NCBI RefSeq assembly: GCF_016920785.2
Contig: NW_024609857.1
Span: 69,438,252 to 69,502,251 of the forward strand
Length of the DNA: 64,000 nt
From: Ixodes scapularis
Lineage: Eukaryota; Arthropoda; Arachnida; Ixodida; Ixodidae
Direction: 5' to 3'
Shown here piece after piece: positions 53,635 to 63,689 of this stretch; the first letter of the stretch is position 1; each line of letters starts with the position of its first letter. A program made the position numbers and the translations under genes. The notes beneath the pieces are model-generated. The model searched no databases. It was not told the origin of the DNA and saw only the letters and a program-made list of their open reading frames with translations.

Positions 53635-54018
53635 ACGGGCCAAGAGACGAAGTCGCGACGAGCGCGACACCGAGACGCCGGTCGCCACTCACCCATTGCC
53701 GTAAGCGCTGCTTAAAGAAAAAAAAATTGCGCGTTTTGTTGGAAACAGCAAATTGTCCGTTGTATTTTTCGTTCTTTTTTGTTTTATTTTAATAGTCTTT
53801 TGATAGGCCTTCATTGTCTTCTCCTCTTCAATTCAGTCGTTCGAGCAAGACGTGCCCCAGGCTATAGCAGCCCGGCTGCACTGGCTAAATTTCTCATCTA
53901 CCCTGCGTAACAATTGTCTCTATGCATGCTGGCTGATTTACTTCGCATGTGAGTACTGCGCTTTCGTAGTTTCCAAGCACCTTGTAACGGCCTCTCTCCC
54001 CTACCCCCTATGCTTATG
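53635..54018. other. No gene recognised
   Basis: Short frames and T-rich DNA only. Confidence 0.45.
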
Positions 54019-54274
54019 GTCAAGAGGTCCAACGCGTCAAGAGATCCAACGTGTCAAGGGATCCAATAGTCACGTGACAGCCGAGTCAAGAGGTCCAGCG
54101 CGCCAAGAGATCCAACATGGGTCAAGAGGTCCAACGAGTCAAAAGGTCCAAAGCGTCAAGAGATCCAAATTGGGTCGAGAGGTCCAACGAGTCAGGAGAT
54201 CCAACGTTGGATCTCTCGAATTTGGACCTTTTGACTCGCCATGCGATCGATTCCGAGGGGGGGGGGGGGGGGGG
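54019..54274 (+). repeat. 17-bp tandem repeat followed by G18
   Basis: Units of GTCAAGAGGTCCAACGC / GTCAAGAGATCCAACGT recur about ten times between 54019 and 54206, with an inverted stretch at 54207-54240, then CGATCGATTCCGA and a run of 18 G. An inverted relative with CGATCGAT and G/C run lies at 58387-58510. Confidence 0.82.
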
Positions 54275-54599
54275 ATAAAATCAAAGCAAAACGCTACCAA
54301 TCGCGGACTATTGGGGAGCTTATGTAGACCGTCTGATAGCCCCCTTAACGGTACCTGATAAGCAAACGATGCACGCGGAAAGGTGCCGGAAGAATATGAG
54401 GTATCGTTATCCGTCTTATCGGGACAGTCTACTAAACCTCCCTACTGGTGGCCTGAATCAAACATAAACAAACAAGGAAACGGGATATTATTTGTATATA
54501 TTTCATGTTTGGGACACTAGTGCTCCCGCTAAAAGATACTTTTAAAATCCACGCGTTAGCGGCCGTGCTTTAATTTTCTTCTGCTGCACGCAACTTGTG

Positions 54600-54730
54600 A
54601 GATTGAGAATAGTTTTCGATCGCGTTTGATTGTGCTGCCACGCCAATATCGACGTCTGCGACACCAGTTATTATTCCCTTCTGTTCATTTCTTCAGTTAT
54701 TTGCCGCATCCTCTTCTGTCATTCGTGACA
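54600..54730 (+). repeat. LTR 3' fragment, old Gypsy-2 relative
   Basis: Matches the last 130 bp of the family LTR at low identity (TGTGCTGC.ACGCC, CGACG.CTGCGAC, TTATTATTC, then ATTCGTGACA) and is followed by ATAT, the usual target of this family. Confidence 0.6.
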
Positions 54731-55220
54731 ATATTTTAGCGGTAAGTGGTTGTCGCACTTAGATTTACAGGATGGAAAATTCTTCAGCTTACTTTCGATG
54801 AATTACTGGAACCTATGAAAATAGTCTGTCAGTCCCTTTTGTCGGTCATAGGATTCCGATGGCTATCAATGACTGCTAGTGATTATCACTGGCTGCTTCA
54901 ATTATTGGAGTGCTTTTGGAAAAAACGGGTTTTACATCGCTGTTGGTGTCAACTGTATATATACGATTACTCACAATTTTCAGGTTTTTGAGCGTTAATT
55001 GTTAAGTTGGGGCAGTGTTTGGCAACATATTGTGGGGTTGTGTTAGGTCACTGCCTGCATTACACCGCATTATTAGATATACTTGTGAACCACAAACGAC
55101 TTCGGGAAGAGGAGTGTCTGCCTTCTAAGATACAATTTCCTTCTTTTTTTTTTTTTAGCATTGCCTTTTTAATTTTTATATAAATTGAGGCTTTGCCCAG
55201 ATGCATAACACGCCACGGCG
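54731..55220. other. No gene recognised
   Basis: Short frames only. Ends at the ATAT flank of the next LTR. Confidence 0.45.
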
Positions 55221-55224
55221 ATAT

Positions 55225-55635
55225 TGTCAGGCATGAAAAAATGATTAGGCCGTGACCTAAATGGAGAAACTAAACCTCTAAGGGGGGTGAACTTTTGCCT
55301 AAAAGGAAATAGAACGAGGCTAGCGTCGCAGGCGTCGATGGCGGTGAAACAGCAGGGTCGAACGCTGGGGCGAGACTGACTCCGGCTCGCCACGCGGAGC
55401 CCTTATGTAGTCGCGTGGGCTTCTTGAACAATCGGTGTAGAAGTTCGGCGCCTTGAACGTTCTAACCTCGAATAAGCAACAGGGTTCTCGAATTTACCAG
55501 AACGCGACATTACAAAAACAACAAAAAGGTGTATCGGCGGCAAGGCATCGAACCTCAACTTTTCGCGTGGGAGCCAAGCACCATAACTGTTATGCCACAA
55601 GCGCACTGTTTACTTGGCCAGCTGCGCGCGCGGCA
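55225..55635 (-). mobile_element. Old solo LTR related to Gypsy-2
   Basis: 411 bp; minus strand TGCCGCGCGC to CTGACA, diverged from the other LTRs throughout. Flanks ATAT (55221-55224) and TTAT (55636-55639), a duplication with one mismatch. It keeps the tRNA-like head. Confidence 0.78.
55523..55610 (-). ncRNA. tRNA-like Pol III unit inside the old LTR
   Basis: A box TGGCATAACAG (55597-55587) still fits the consensus; B box GGTTCGATGCC (55554-55544) has one mismatch; anticodon loop CTCCCAC; T5 at 55527-55523. The control elements survive although the rest of the LTR is strongly diverged. Confidence 0.65.
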
Positions 55636-55775
55636 TTATATGCTGCTAGCTGGAGTTTAACTCTGACCATGAATGAAATCCCCCAAGTATGCTTTTGTGG
55701 CGTGAGCTACACTGGCCGAGGTTGAGCAGTTTCGCGTGGCTCGCATAATGAGCCGTGCTCCGTGCAGCGCAAGCG

Positions 55776-56035
55776 CGAGGAGCAGTGACGTCACACGGCG
55801 CATAGCTGTCGCGGCGGAGACGCCGCCGCCGCGCGCGACTCGCCGGTCTGCGCATGCACGAGGAGCAGTGACGTCACACGGCGCACAGCTGGCGCGCCGG
55901 AGCCGCCGCCGCCGCGCGCTCCGCCGCCACCACGCGCGCCTCGCCGGTCTGCACATTCCAGAGGAGTAACGTCATAGCCGCGGCAGACGCACTGGCGCCG
56001 CCGCGAGCCCAGCTGTCCGCCTCCGTTGCGCAGTA
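55776..56035. repeat. CpG-rich tandem repeat with CRE sites
   Basis: Two full units and a third weaker one, of 83-98 bp. Each begins with GAGGAGCAGTGACGTCACAC-like sequence: TGACGTCA at 55786-55793 and 55869-55876, TAACGTCA at 55967-55974. Each continues into GCCGCC-rich DNA and CTCGCCGGTCTGC. The middle contains TGCGCATGCAC, like an NRF1 site. It could be a promoter island or a GC-rich repeat; no downstream gene is evident. Confidence 0.75.
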
Positions 56036-56314
56036 GCCAAGTCTGACGCTGCACCAGAGTCGCATGATAGCGCCACTCATTTTGTGCCCATAAGCTCACG
56101 CTACGTATATCCTGGCATAGCCGAGCTATGCCACCGCAATTTTTTGTCTCCCTTGTTCTGAAGAGTATACAAAGAGGTTCCTAAGCATATAACTGAACGA
56201 AAAAATAGTATTTTTTGGGGGTTGAACCTCAGCGGTGTTCGTGGAAAAAGAAAACATGGGAATGTTACTAATAAGCCTTATTTTGGTTTGGGCGCGCCAC
56301 AACGACGGTTCCTC
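56036..56314. other. No gene recognised
   Basis: Unremarkable sequence between the CpG-rich repeat and the MITE. Confidence 0.4.
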
Positions 56315-56318
56315 TAAA

Positions 56319-56819
56319 GGGGCACTAAAGTCAATTCTGAGAGCGCCCTATTGTGGTGACAACTCAATCTAGATGCTCTAAGCATCCTAACAAACTCGAA
56401 ATCACAATCGTGCGTAGCTTATTTCCTGGTTAAAAGTGTGTTCAAATATCACGACACGCCCTTTTTGGGAAGAGTTTTCTTCCGAGTTAAGTGGTAGAGG
56501 GAAGGGCGCTTGTCGGCGAGCTGCAAGCGATGGCTCCGCCCGCGGAGAAAAAGAGGAGTCTTATCCGAATATGTACCTATCCGACTCTTTTCGAAACAAG
56601 TTATAATAAAATCATCCAGAATCTGCGCGTATTGTATTGCTTTTATTGGTCCACACAATGTAGTCTGAAGAGAAAAGAGTCCACATGTTTTTTTATTGCC
56701 CTGAGATGAATAGCGGTTTTGTAATATAGGACTCGGCATATGTGGGAACTAACACCATTTGAAGCAATATAAGATTATAAAAAAAAACTACCTTTTTCAA
56801 AAATGTCTTCAGTGCCCCT
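56319..56819. mobile_element. MITE with AGGGGCACT ends and TTAA-type target
   Basis: 501 bp; ends read AGGGGCACTAAAGTCAATT and AGGGGCACTGAAGACATTT inward. Flanks are CTAA (left) and TTAA (right), so a TTAA duplication with one change. No coding capacity. TTAA targets are typical of piggyBac and Kolobok. Confidence 0.75.
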
Positions 56820-56823
56820 TTAA

Positions 56824-57302
56824 GTTGAATGTTTGCCGACTTCGTGGGTGCGAGTTGGAGTGTCCCCGAGATTTTTCGTTTCTTACCCTTTCTGTTAGTA
56901 CCAGTTCGCGTTCAGGAAAGGAGGTGATTGCCTCATCGTCTTTTGTGTTCGTAGTGGTTACGGGGCATAGTGAAAAGGCCGGTTCAGTGTTTGCGTGCGC
57001 TTGGTCCGCTTGCATTTTTTCGTAAAATGATTAGTATAATCCCCTTACATTGGTACTTGCGCCGTCTCAAGTGACTATTTTTTTCTCATATAGCCTACAG
57101 CGCACATAAGGAAACGAATACACGAACAGAAAAGAGACACATGAAATGACAAGGAGGCGCTGACTTTCTTTGTCCCCCCTGCGATAACGCCCTTGAAGCG
57201 CAATAAACATTCCGTAAAAAAAAATACAAAAAAAAAAAACTTGCATTATTTTTTAATTTTCCGAGACCAAACGCAACATGCGGATCAGGGCTGCATTGCA
57301 AG
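56824..57302. other. No gene recognised
   Basis: A plus-strand frame at 56759-57025 is mostly MITE tail and lacks signature. Confidence 0.4.
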
Positions 57303-58097
57303 TTAAAGGGCTACGGAAACGAAAATTGAAATATTCGAATTTCGTTCGAAAATGAGTCAAGCATGACAGATAATAACCGTAAATGATAATTGCCCGTTTG
57401 TATTTTGAACGATTGGCTATATTTTTTGTTCCAAACGGTGGACTCGAGCAAGCGCTCGAAAAGAAGCGAACGGAGAGCGCGATGCGTCAGGGCATATCCG
57501 GCGTAAGCAAAAGCAGAAAAAACAAGAGATTCCCCGCATTCGTGACGTAGCAAGGCTGGCGTGGTTATGAGATTTGCCGTTGGTGGCGTTGTCAGCGTTA
57601 CAACCGAGCCGTTCGGAGTACCCATGGGGGGACGAGCGTGCGGCTGGTCCAAGGAGCACGTAGTTTCCACAGCACTGTCACCTTAGGGGTGAACAGAGTG
57701 GGGAAAGTAACTTTTGTAAAGATTTTGAGCGAAGGGCTAATCTTCTAGGGGGAGAATGGCTGTCTCCGGGTACACAAACAAGAGTTTGGTACAATGCACG
57801 ATTTGTGAGTTCAAGAAAGCTATGAAGCAAAATGTTGAATTCCAAAGAGCGGCGCTGCTCCGATGAAACTTGCTACGTAATGACTACGTAGCAAGTTCCC
57901 CAAAGTTTCTAGATTACCTCCCAAATAGGCTCCACATGCATCCACCAGGTGCACAATGAAAGATAGTTTAATTAGCCTTAAATTAGTTTTCTTGTGCCTC
58001 TCAACGAAAGACTGGTATCCTTGAGGTTATGGTGCAACATGCAATACATTAAAGCTAAAAAAATGAGAGCTGGAATTTTGTTTCCGTACCCCTTTAA
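57303..58097. mobile_element. MITE with AGGG(C/G)TACGGAAAC ends and TTAA target
   Basis: TTAA at 57303-57306 and 58094-58097 flank inverted ends AGGGCTACGGAAACGAAAATT and AGGGGTACGGAAACAAAATT. About 790 bp, with no transposase. Confidence 0.82.
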
Positions 58098-58156
58098 AGC
58101 ATCACATGAGGCAAGGTCAGAGAGGCCGACGCAAAGCGGACATGAAAAAATTTAAG

Positions 58157-58333
58157 CGCGAAACACATGCGCGTCAAAGCTGTCCGATCCAACGTGCAAA
58201 CTGCTGGAACGACCTTCGGCGGCAAGGGTTTTCGTAGCACCGGAGAGCGTCGAAAACCCTCTCCTCCGAACGTCGTTCCGGCAGTTCGCACGTCGGATCG
58301 GACAGTTTTGACGCGCATGTGTTTCGCGCTTTA
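58157..58333. repeat. Foldback palindrome with 80-bp arms
   Basis: Arms 58157-58238 and 58250-58333 are inverted copies with about ten mismatches (both contain GCGCGAAACACATGCGCGTC and GGAACGACNTTCGG); the loop is about 12-15 nt. It can extrude as a long hairpin. No terminal duplication was defined. Confidence 0.82.
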
Positions 58334-58386
58334 GCCCGTGCTTTTTTCCCTCTCCCTCCTCTTTCTTTTTTGTCCCGTATTTTTTT

Positions 58387-58510
58387 TTTCATGGCCAACC
58401 CCCCCCTCCCCTTTAAATAATCGATCGTATGGCGAGTCCAGAGATCCAACGAGTCAAGAGATCGTCAAGAGGTCCAATATTGGATCTCTTGACTCGTTGG
58501 ACCTCTCGAC
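58387..58510 (-). repeat. 17-bp repeat, inverted partner of 54019-54274
   Basis: Minus strand: GAGTCAAGAGATCC / GTCAAGAGGTCC units, GGACTCGCCATACGATCGAT, then a G-rich tract, the same order as at 54019-54274 but on the opposite strand. It also has its own small palindrome around CAATATTGG. Confidence 0.75.
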
Positions 58511-58564
58511 GCGGAACCTCCCGCCTACCCCACCCTCCCCCGGCCCATCTCGAGGCAACTCTAA

Positions 58565-58740
58565 AAAACTGACCATTTTCGGTTAAAACAGAATTTTAGA
58601 GAATGGATTCGGCTTACTTTTATCGGTTTAAACCGAAAACGCCGAACCTAAAAACTGACCTTTTTCGGCTCAAACCGAATTTCCGAAAATGTATTTGGCA
58701 TACTTTTATCGGTTTAAACCAAAAACTCCGAAACCTAGGT
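58565..58740 (-). repeat. hAT end fragment, two subterminal units
   Basis: Minus strand starts TTTCGGAGTTTTTGGTTTAAA, the left end of the hAT at 51786, and carries both 95-bp subterminal units (TTTAAACCGATAAAAGTA twice). No partner end was seen. Confidence 0.75.
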
Positions 58741-58919
58741 ATAATCCACTACATCTCGTCAATTTAAGTCGCACAGGCTTCCCCTTCTTGAAAACTTCAG
58801 TGCGAGTGGTGAAATATGAAATCAAAGAAGTAATGAGCTTTCCACTTTCAGGCGCATGAGGCTGTTGCTGTGTAGACAAGATTCGAGTCCGGGTACATAT
58901 GGTGGAAATAAAATGAGCA

Positions 58920-59095
58920 TGAAATGCTACTGTCTTAAGGTATTGAAAAGTAATGTCAAAGTAATTGTAATGGCATTACTTTTAGCCTGCGGTAATTTGT
59001 GATCTAATTTATTACATTTTTGCAGTTTTCAGAAAAGGAATTAGTAATGTAATTTATTTACTTCTTGAAAGTAATTTTACCATACCTGTATTTAG
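58920..59095 (-). repeat. hAT-like terminus, AAGTAATGTAATT type
   Basis: Minus strand starts CAGGTATGGTAAAATTACTT, then repeats AAGTAA/ATTACAT words. Such ends are common in animal hAT elements (from memory). One-sided. Confidence 0.5.
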
Positions 59096-59199
59096 AGAAC
59101 CACTCCTTCCCATAGGAACAGGTTGCACCATATATACATACGGGGTGTGAGGTGAGATTAACAGCGCAACAGTAACAATGTTCAGAACGAAGAAGGGAG

Positions 59200-59285
59200 A
59201 GCAGAAGCGGGGATCGAACCCGCAAAGTTCGCCTCTTCGGGCGACGTTTTAACCGATGATACAATCCCGGCCACCGGCTTCGGCG
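59200..59285 (-). other. tRNA-like sequence (SINE head)
   Basis: Minus strand has a perfect T arm (GCGGG TTCGATC CCCGC), B box GGTTCGATCCC, and an anticodon stem TCGCC/GGCGA around CGAAGA. The acceptor stem does not pair, so it is more likely a tRNA-derived repeat than a gene. Confidence 0.55.
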
Positions 59286-59422
59286 GACTCAATCTGCATG
59301 GGCCTTAAATCAACAATGGCTGTCCTCTACCCAGTTAAGCGAATTCGAAACTAACTGCCACTCTGATGCAATAAATTTAATAAACACTCTCCTCCCCTTT
59401 TCTTTCGCAAAAAATAAATAAA

Positions 59423-59424
<2 letters not shown>

Positions 59425-59504
<80 letters not shown>
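59425..59504. repeat. (TA)40 microsatellite
   Basis: 80 bp of uninterrupted TA. Confidence 0.97.
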
Positions 59505-59505
<1 letters not shown>

Positions 59506-61749
59506 CAAAAAGTCAACGCTATAGATTAGTTAGGACTCATGAGATAGCACTATTCGAAATTTTAATCCGTATAGATGCGAGAACTAGTAGAACCGGCAGG
59601 TAGCCTAGGCCACCGCCCATTCAGTGACCTCATCCAGGTCCAGTCACTCCTGAAGCTCAGCGACGTATGCTTAAGAAAACGCTGCGGAACAACTGTTTTA
59701 ATAATAACTAAAGCCTGAAGAGATGAGGGAGCAAACAGAAAGCTCGAATCAGAAATATTATTTTATGCTCATGAAAAAACTATCTAACTAATGCGACGAT
59801 AATTTTATGAGTATGAAGAGAGAGATTTGGCTTAAAATAACTTCACGAAAGGACTCTTTGATGTTTTCCAAGTTTACAGCAAACAACTCTATAGTTGTTT
59901 AATCGGAAGGTTTCACCGGCATTAAACAAATGAGACACACTCTCCCCGTCAGCAGCGTTGTCGTACGCCAGGCATAAAACGGTGCATAGAGCCGCGCATA
60001 GCATCGCCGCAGTCGCCTTAGGGCAGTAAAGACTCGCCCTTTGGGGCTGGCGACAGGAGTCGCAGCTGGATCGGAGCGTCCTTGTGCGAGGTCAGCAATG
60101 CTACTGCAGCCGAAGATGTGCGTCGAGATACGCAGAGCCTGAAATAGCAGCAGCCGGCCCACGCGACTCGACAACACCCCGGCTCTTGATGACACGAGAC
60201 ATCTGGATTGCCTTTGTTTCGCAAAAGCATTCGGCGACCGTGACTCAGTGCTCGGAGAAATGAAAGAAAAAGAAACATCCTATTCAGGTACAAGGCTTCA
60301 ATCGGTTTCCATAGAAAGGTCACCGCGCGAGGCCTGCCATATCTCGGTTATGTCATCTGTTCCACTGTACGAACGTCTTGTCATGGGAACACACTTGGTG
60401 CGCTTTGTTCACATTAAGCGGATTGTGTGCTGGGAGCTACGCGCTCGCAGGGCCAATCAACCGGTTTCCTTTCTTCACCTGACCCTGAACTCTGCGCAAG
60501 GGAAAGGGCGAGACTGTTATCACGTTGCAAAATGCAGACGTATGATTGGTTCATAGAACACGTGGCTTTCACCGGACTGTCAGCTTAGGGCTGAACGGAG
60601 CATAGGTTTTCTGGCAAGCTAACATACGTGTGGCTGTGAGAATGTTTCTGTTTGACGTGCCTGAAAACGAAAATTATGACGCGTGTGTCGGCGCTTTTAC
60701 CAACATTCGCCCTCGCTTTGACCTGAAGGCCCCTTGGAGTGTGATTCGTCCAATCTGCCTCGACGTTAAAGGATGCTGAACCAAACCCTACTGAAAATCG
60801 CTCTGAGGGGACTTCAGGAATTCTTTAAAGGGTGTGAAGGGGACTTCAAGAATTCTTGTGATGTTTAAAAGGTGGACTGATATTTCCTGGTGGGTTCGTT
60901 GTCCCCGTCAGAGGCTCTCCTGAAATATCTGAAAGCCTGTCAAGAACTTTTCTAATGGGGTCGGGAAAACCTTCAGGCTTCTTGAGATGTCTGTGGGCAA
61001 CGGCCTAGGTGGAAAAAACACATTTCGCAGAATTAGAACATAGCAACGTATTGTTCACAAAGGGAAAACAAATAATTATATGGAGAATGTCGATCGTATG
61101 TGTGTACGGTCAGTTTTTTATTACTGCTCTTCTATCAAACACAACTGGGCTCCTCGACCCGTCTGTCACTGGCCGGGTGTTCGGTCGCCAAGGGGGCTAC
61201 GGGTTCGATCGCCCCATGTGGAGAATCGACAAGGCGCGGGCCGAGTGTTGTTGGCCGAGCGGCGTTTTGAGGCGAACAAGCTTTACTTGTTGCACTAATA
61301 ATAATAAAAAAGGGCAAGCCGAGAGCAGCGCGTTGCCTAAATTCAGGGACGCTGCGCTGGGGAGGTTCCGAGGGCGAAGCGGCAGCGACCCGTGCCGGGA
61401 ACCGGTTTCCCCGCGGGGGACAGTCCCCAAAAAGGAAAAAAAAAAAAAAGTAAACAAAACTATTTTGCTTTTTACCAGAGTCGGAAGTCCTCTCTTTTTC
61501 GCCGTCGCCAAAAACACGAACAGGCAACTCAAATACCCCCCCCCCCCCCCCCCCGTTTTACAATGCCTACACACACACACACTGCGCTTCTCTCCCCCGG
61601 TCAATGGGGAGAGGGTGCAATACCGCCAGTTCCGGACAGCACGCTTCTCCAATGGTCGGCGGGAGAGAGTTGTGTGAGGAAGCCGAAGAAGTCAGGAGGC
61701 CGCTATAGCCATTTTCTTTCCGCTCGTGGGCGGTTTGTTTCTCACCGCC
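59505..61749. other. No gene recognised; homopolymers near the end
   Basis: Short frames only. A tRNA-like GGGTTCGATCGCCCC at about 61200, an A12 run at 61437-61448, C19 at 61536-61554 and a CA repeat at 61570-61583 lie upstream of the two-exon candidate. The stretch 60540-60610 resembles 57640-57700 (ACTGTCA.CTTAGGG.TGAAC). Confidence 0.45.
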
Positions 61750-62203
61750 ATGGAGATCTGGAACGGACCGGTTTCCTACATCCAGAAAGGTAAGCACTGC
61801 TTTGAGGGCTCGCCCCTTGGTCTGTTTTAATCCGTGCCGTTTCTTCCTTGGTTCCGCAGGTGAACCCCAGTTTGGCGTTGGCCGCCTTCAGCACCGCTCG
61901 AGCTCCATCGTGTTCAGCGCATTCAAGGAGATGGTGGCCGGTGTCGGCCTACTCGCAGCAAGCCTGGCAGTCGGGATCAGCGTCCCACCGCATGTAGTGC
62001 CTGCGCACCGGGATCAGAGCACTGTGGGTCTTGGGACGATGAATGACGGCCGCTGTCCCGCCTTGTTCCTTCCGCCTCTTCGTCCGACCGGCCTCAGAAA
62101 AATCCAGCGAGCGAAAAATACGCCGAAGACGCCGCCCCGACGACATCGTGGTCGAAACCGTGACTGTGCTCGGAATTTCTCAACGGTGACGAGATCTGCT
62201 TGA
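61750..62203 (+). CDS. Candidate two-exon gene, 127 aa, unknown function
   Basis: ATG at 61750 has a strong Kozak context (CACCGCCATGG). Exon 1 (61750-61789) encodes MEIWNGPVSYIQK; a GTAAGC donor at 61790 and a TTCCTTGGTTCCGCAG acceptor ending at 61859 give a 70 nt intron; exon 2 (61860-62203) continues in frame as GEPQFGVGRLQHRSSSIVF, stop at 62203. Residues about 35-53 are hydrophobic (VAGVGLLAASLAVGI), a possible membrane or signal segment; the C-terminus is Arg-rich. AATAAA at 62479 could end the transcript. I recognise no family. It may also be the 5' end of a longer gene or a repeat-borne ORF. Confidence 0.42.
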
Positions 62204-62478
62204 GAGTTCGTGGTTTTCGCTAAACGTGCTTACTGAGACTGTGTATGTGTACGTGAGGTGCACCTGCTCCGTTTTATTAGCTGAACTACCGTACATCAGG
62301 AATTTACCCAACGGCATCGTGAGTACTTTGAAATATATTTTTCGTTGTGATAAAGAAGTTAGTTGTTCCTATTTGATATGATCTCTTTCGTCGACAGCTG
62401 CTTGCGCCCGGGTTTGAACAAGCGTTGGTTTTTATCGTCTTTTTGAGTTTTAATACGCCTGTAAAACTCAATGTCCGC

Positions 62479-62484
62479 AATAAA
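62479..62484 (+). terminator. Polyadenylation signal after the two-exon candidate
   Basis: AATAAA 276 nt after the stop codon, followed by T-rich sequence. Confidence 0.4.
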
Positions 62485-62529
62485 TTTTCAATAACGTTTT
62501 GAACTGAATTTTTGTCTATGGTTCACAGT

Positions 62530-62660
62530 CGTTTGGGCGTCTGAAGGGTTGATGGGCTAAGGGGTTTGGGTTGAAGGGCTGTGGGGCTGGAGGGTTTTTT
62601 CTGAGGGGTATACCTGAAGGGTATTTTTGAAGGGTTTTGAAGGCCTGTGCGGTCCCATAA
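62530..62660 (+). repeat. Degenerate GGGTTGAAGGGCTG repeat
   Basis: G- and T-rich words GAAGGG, GGGTTT and GGGCTG recur about every 8-15 bases. No clean unit. Confidence 0.5.
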
Positions 62661-62699
62661 TCCTTCAAGGCTGATGGGCCCTTTAGAATTATTTTCAAT

Positions 62700-62952
62700 A
62701 GGGAACATTTCAGTGTTTATAAGAGCGGCGCACTATCTTTCTATGAGTCAGCCGCCACCGGTGTGCGCGAGCACACGCTACGAAATTGACCTCATCATAT
62801 ACCTTATTCGAGCTTATTAAGCGTGAATGGGGGATATGATGACGTCGATTTTGTTGAGCGTGCTCGCACACACCAGGGGCTGCTGACTCATCAAAAAACG
62901 ATAGTGTGCCGCTTATTATAGACACTGAAATGTTTGGGTTGAGCATCCCTTT
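62700..62952. mobile_element. Foldback MITE
   Basis: Arms of about 105 bp (AACATTTCAGTGT.TATAA and GAGTCAGC.GCC..C.GGTGTG in both) face each other around 62805-62822. The right end continues to CCCTTTAA at 62948-62955, like the TTAA-flanked MITEs of this window; the left end is less clear. Confidence 0.75.
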
Positions 62953-62955
62953 AAC

Positions 62956-63640
62956 GTGCAAGTTCTTGCACAATACAGGGGCGAATCTTAGCCTACCCTT
63001 TGTGGCAGGCTACTTGCTTTTATGGGTCAAATATAACGCGCCATTGTGAAGCTTTTAATTGCCATGGCGGGGCAATGTCTAGAATTTACTTGTTCCTCCG
63101 GGCCATTACTGCCACGTCGCTTTGAAAGTGAGAATCGACAACTGAACGCCGGAATAGGCTTCGTGCTCCTCTCATTGGATTGCTCTGCCTTTTATTCACC
63201 CTGTCGTTTTTATTAACGAGAGAAACAAACGAACATAAAAAGCAAGGCTTAACTTTTTTTTTATTTCTTGTTGGACCCATGAGTGCATGCGAGCAGCATT
63301 TCTCTGGAAGATACATCAGAACATCAGGTATAAACAGCGAGAGACGTTTCTAGTTGGGGCAGATATTAGTGACTCGGGGATCTTTAAGGTTTATATAAAA
63401 CTGTACGATGACGCCAATCTTTTATTTCAAGTTTCAGTATCCTAGGCTTAGTACCTAACGTCGAAGCAGGTCCGGAGCATATAAACCCAAACCACACGAA
63501 TTGCCTGGTATGCTCAAAAGCTTTTAAACCTTTTTTTCGCGAATCCAGTTTTTTTTTTTTTGCATTTTATTTGAAACAATGGTAAATGCTCTCAAGTAAT
63601 TTTATATCGTTAGCGTTGCCTTACTCTTTCCGTGAATGAG
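62956..63640. other. No gene recognised
   Basis: AT-rich, short frames only. Confidence 0.4.
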
Positions 63641-63689
63641 ACTTTGAAAGAGTTAATCCTCTCCAGGATTGAGCAGTATTTGAAATACG

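Noticed and set aside
59310..59516. Minus-strand ORF of alternating Ile and Tyr
   Set aside because: Translation of the (TA)40 microsatellite.
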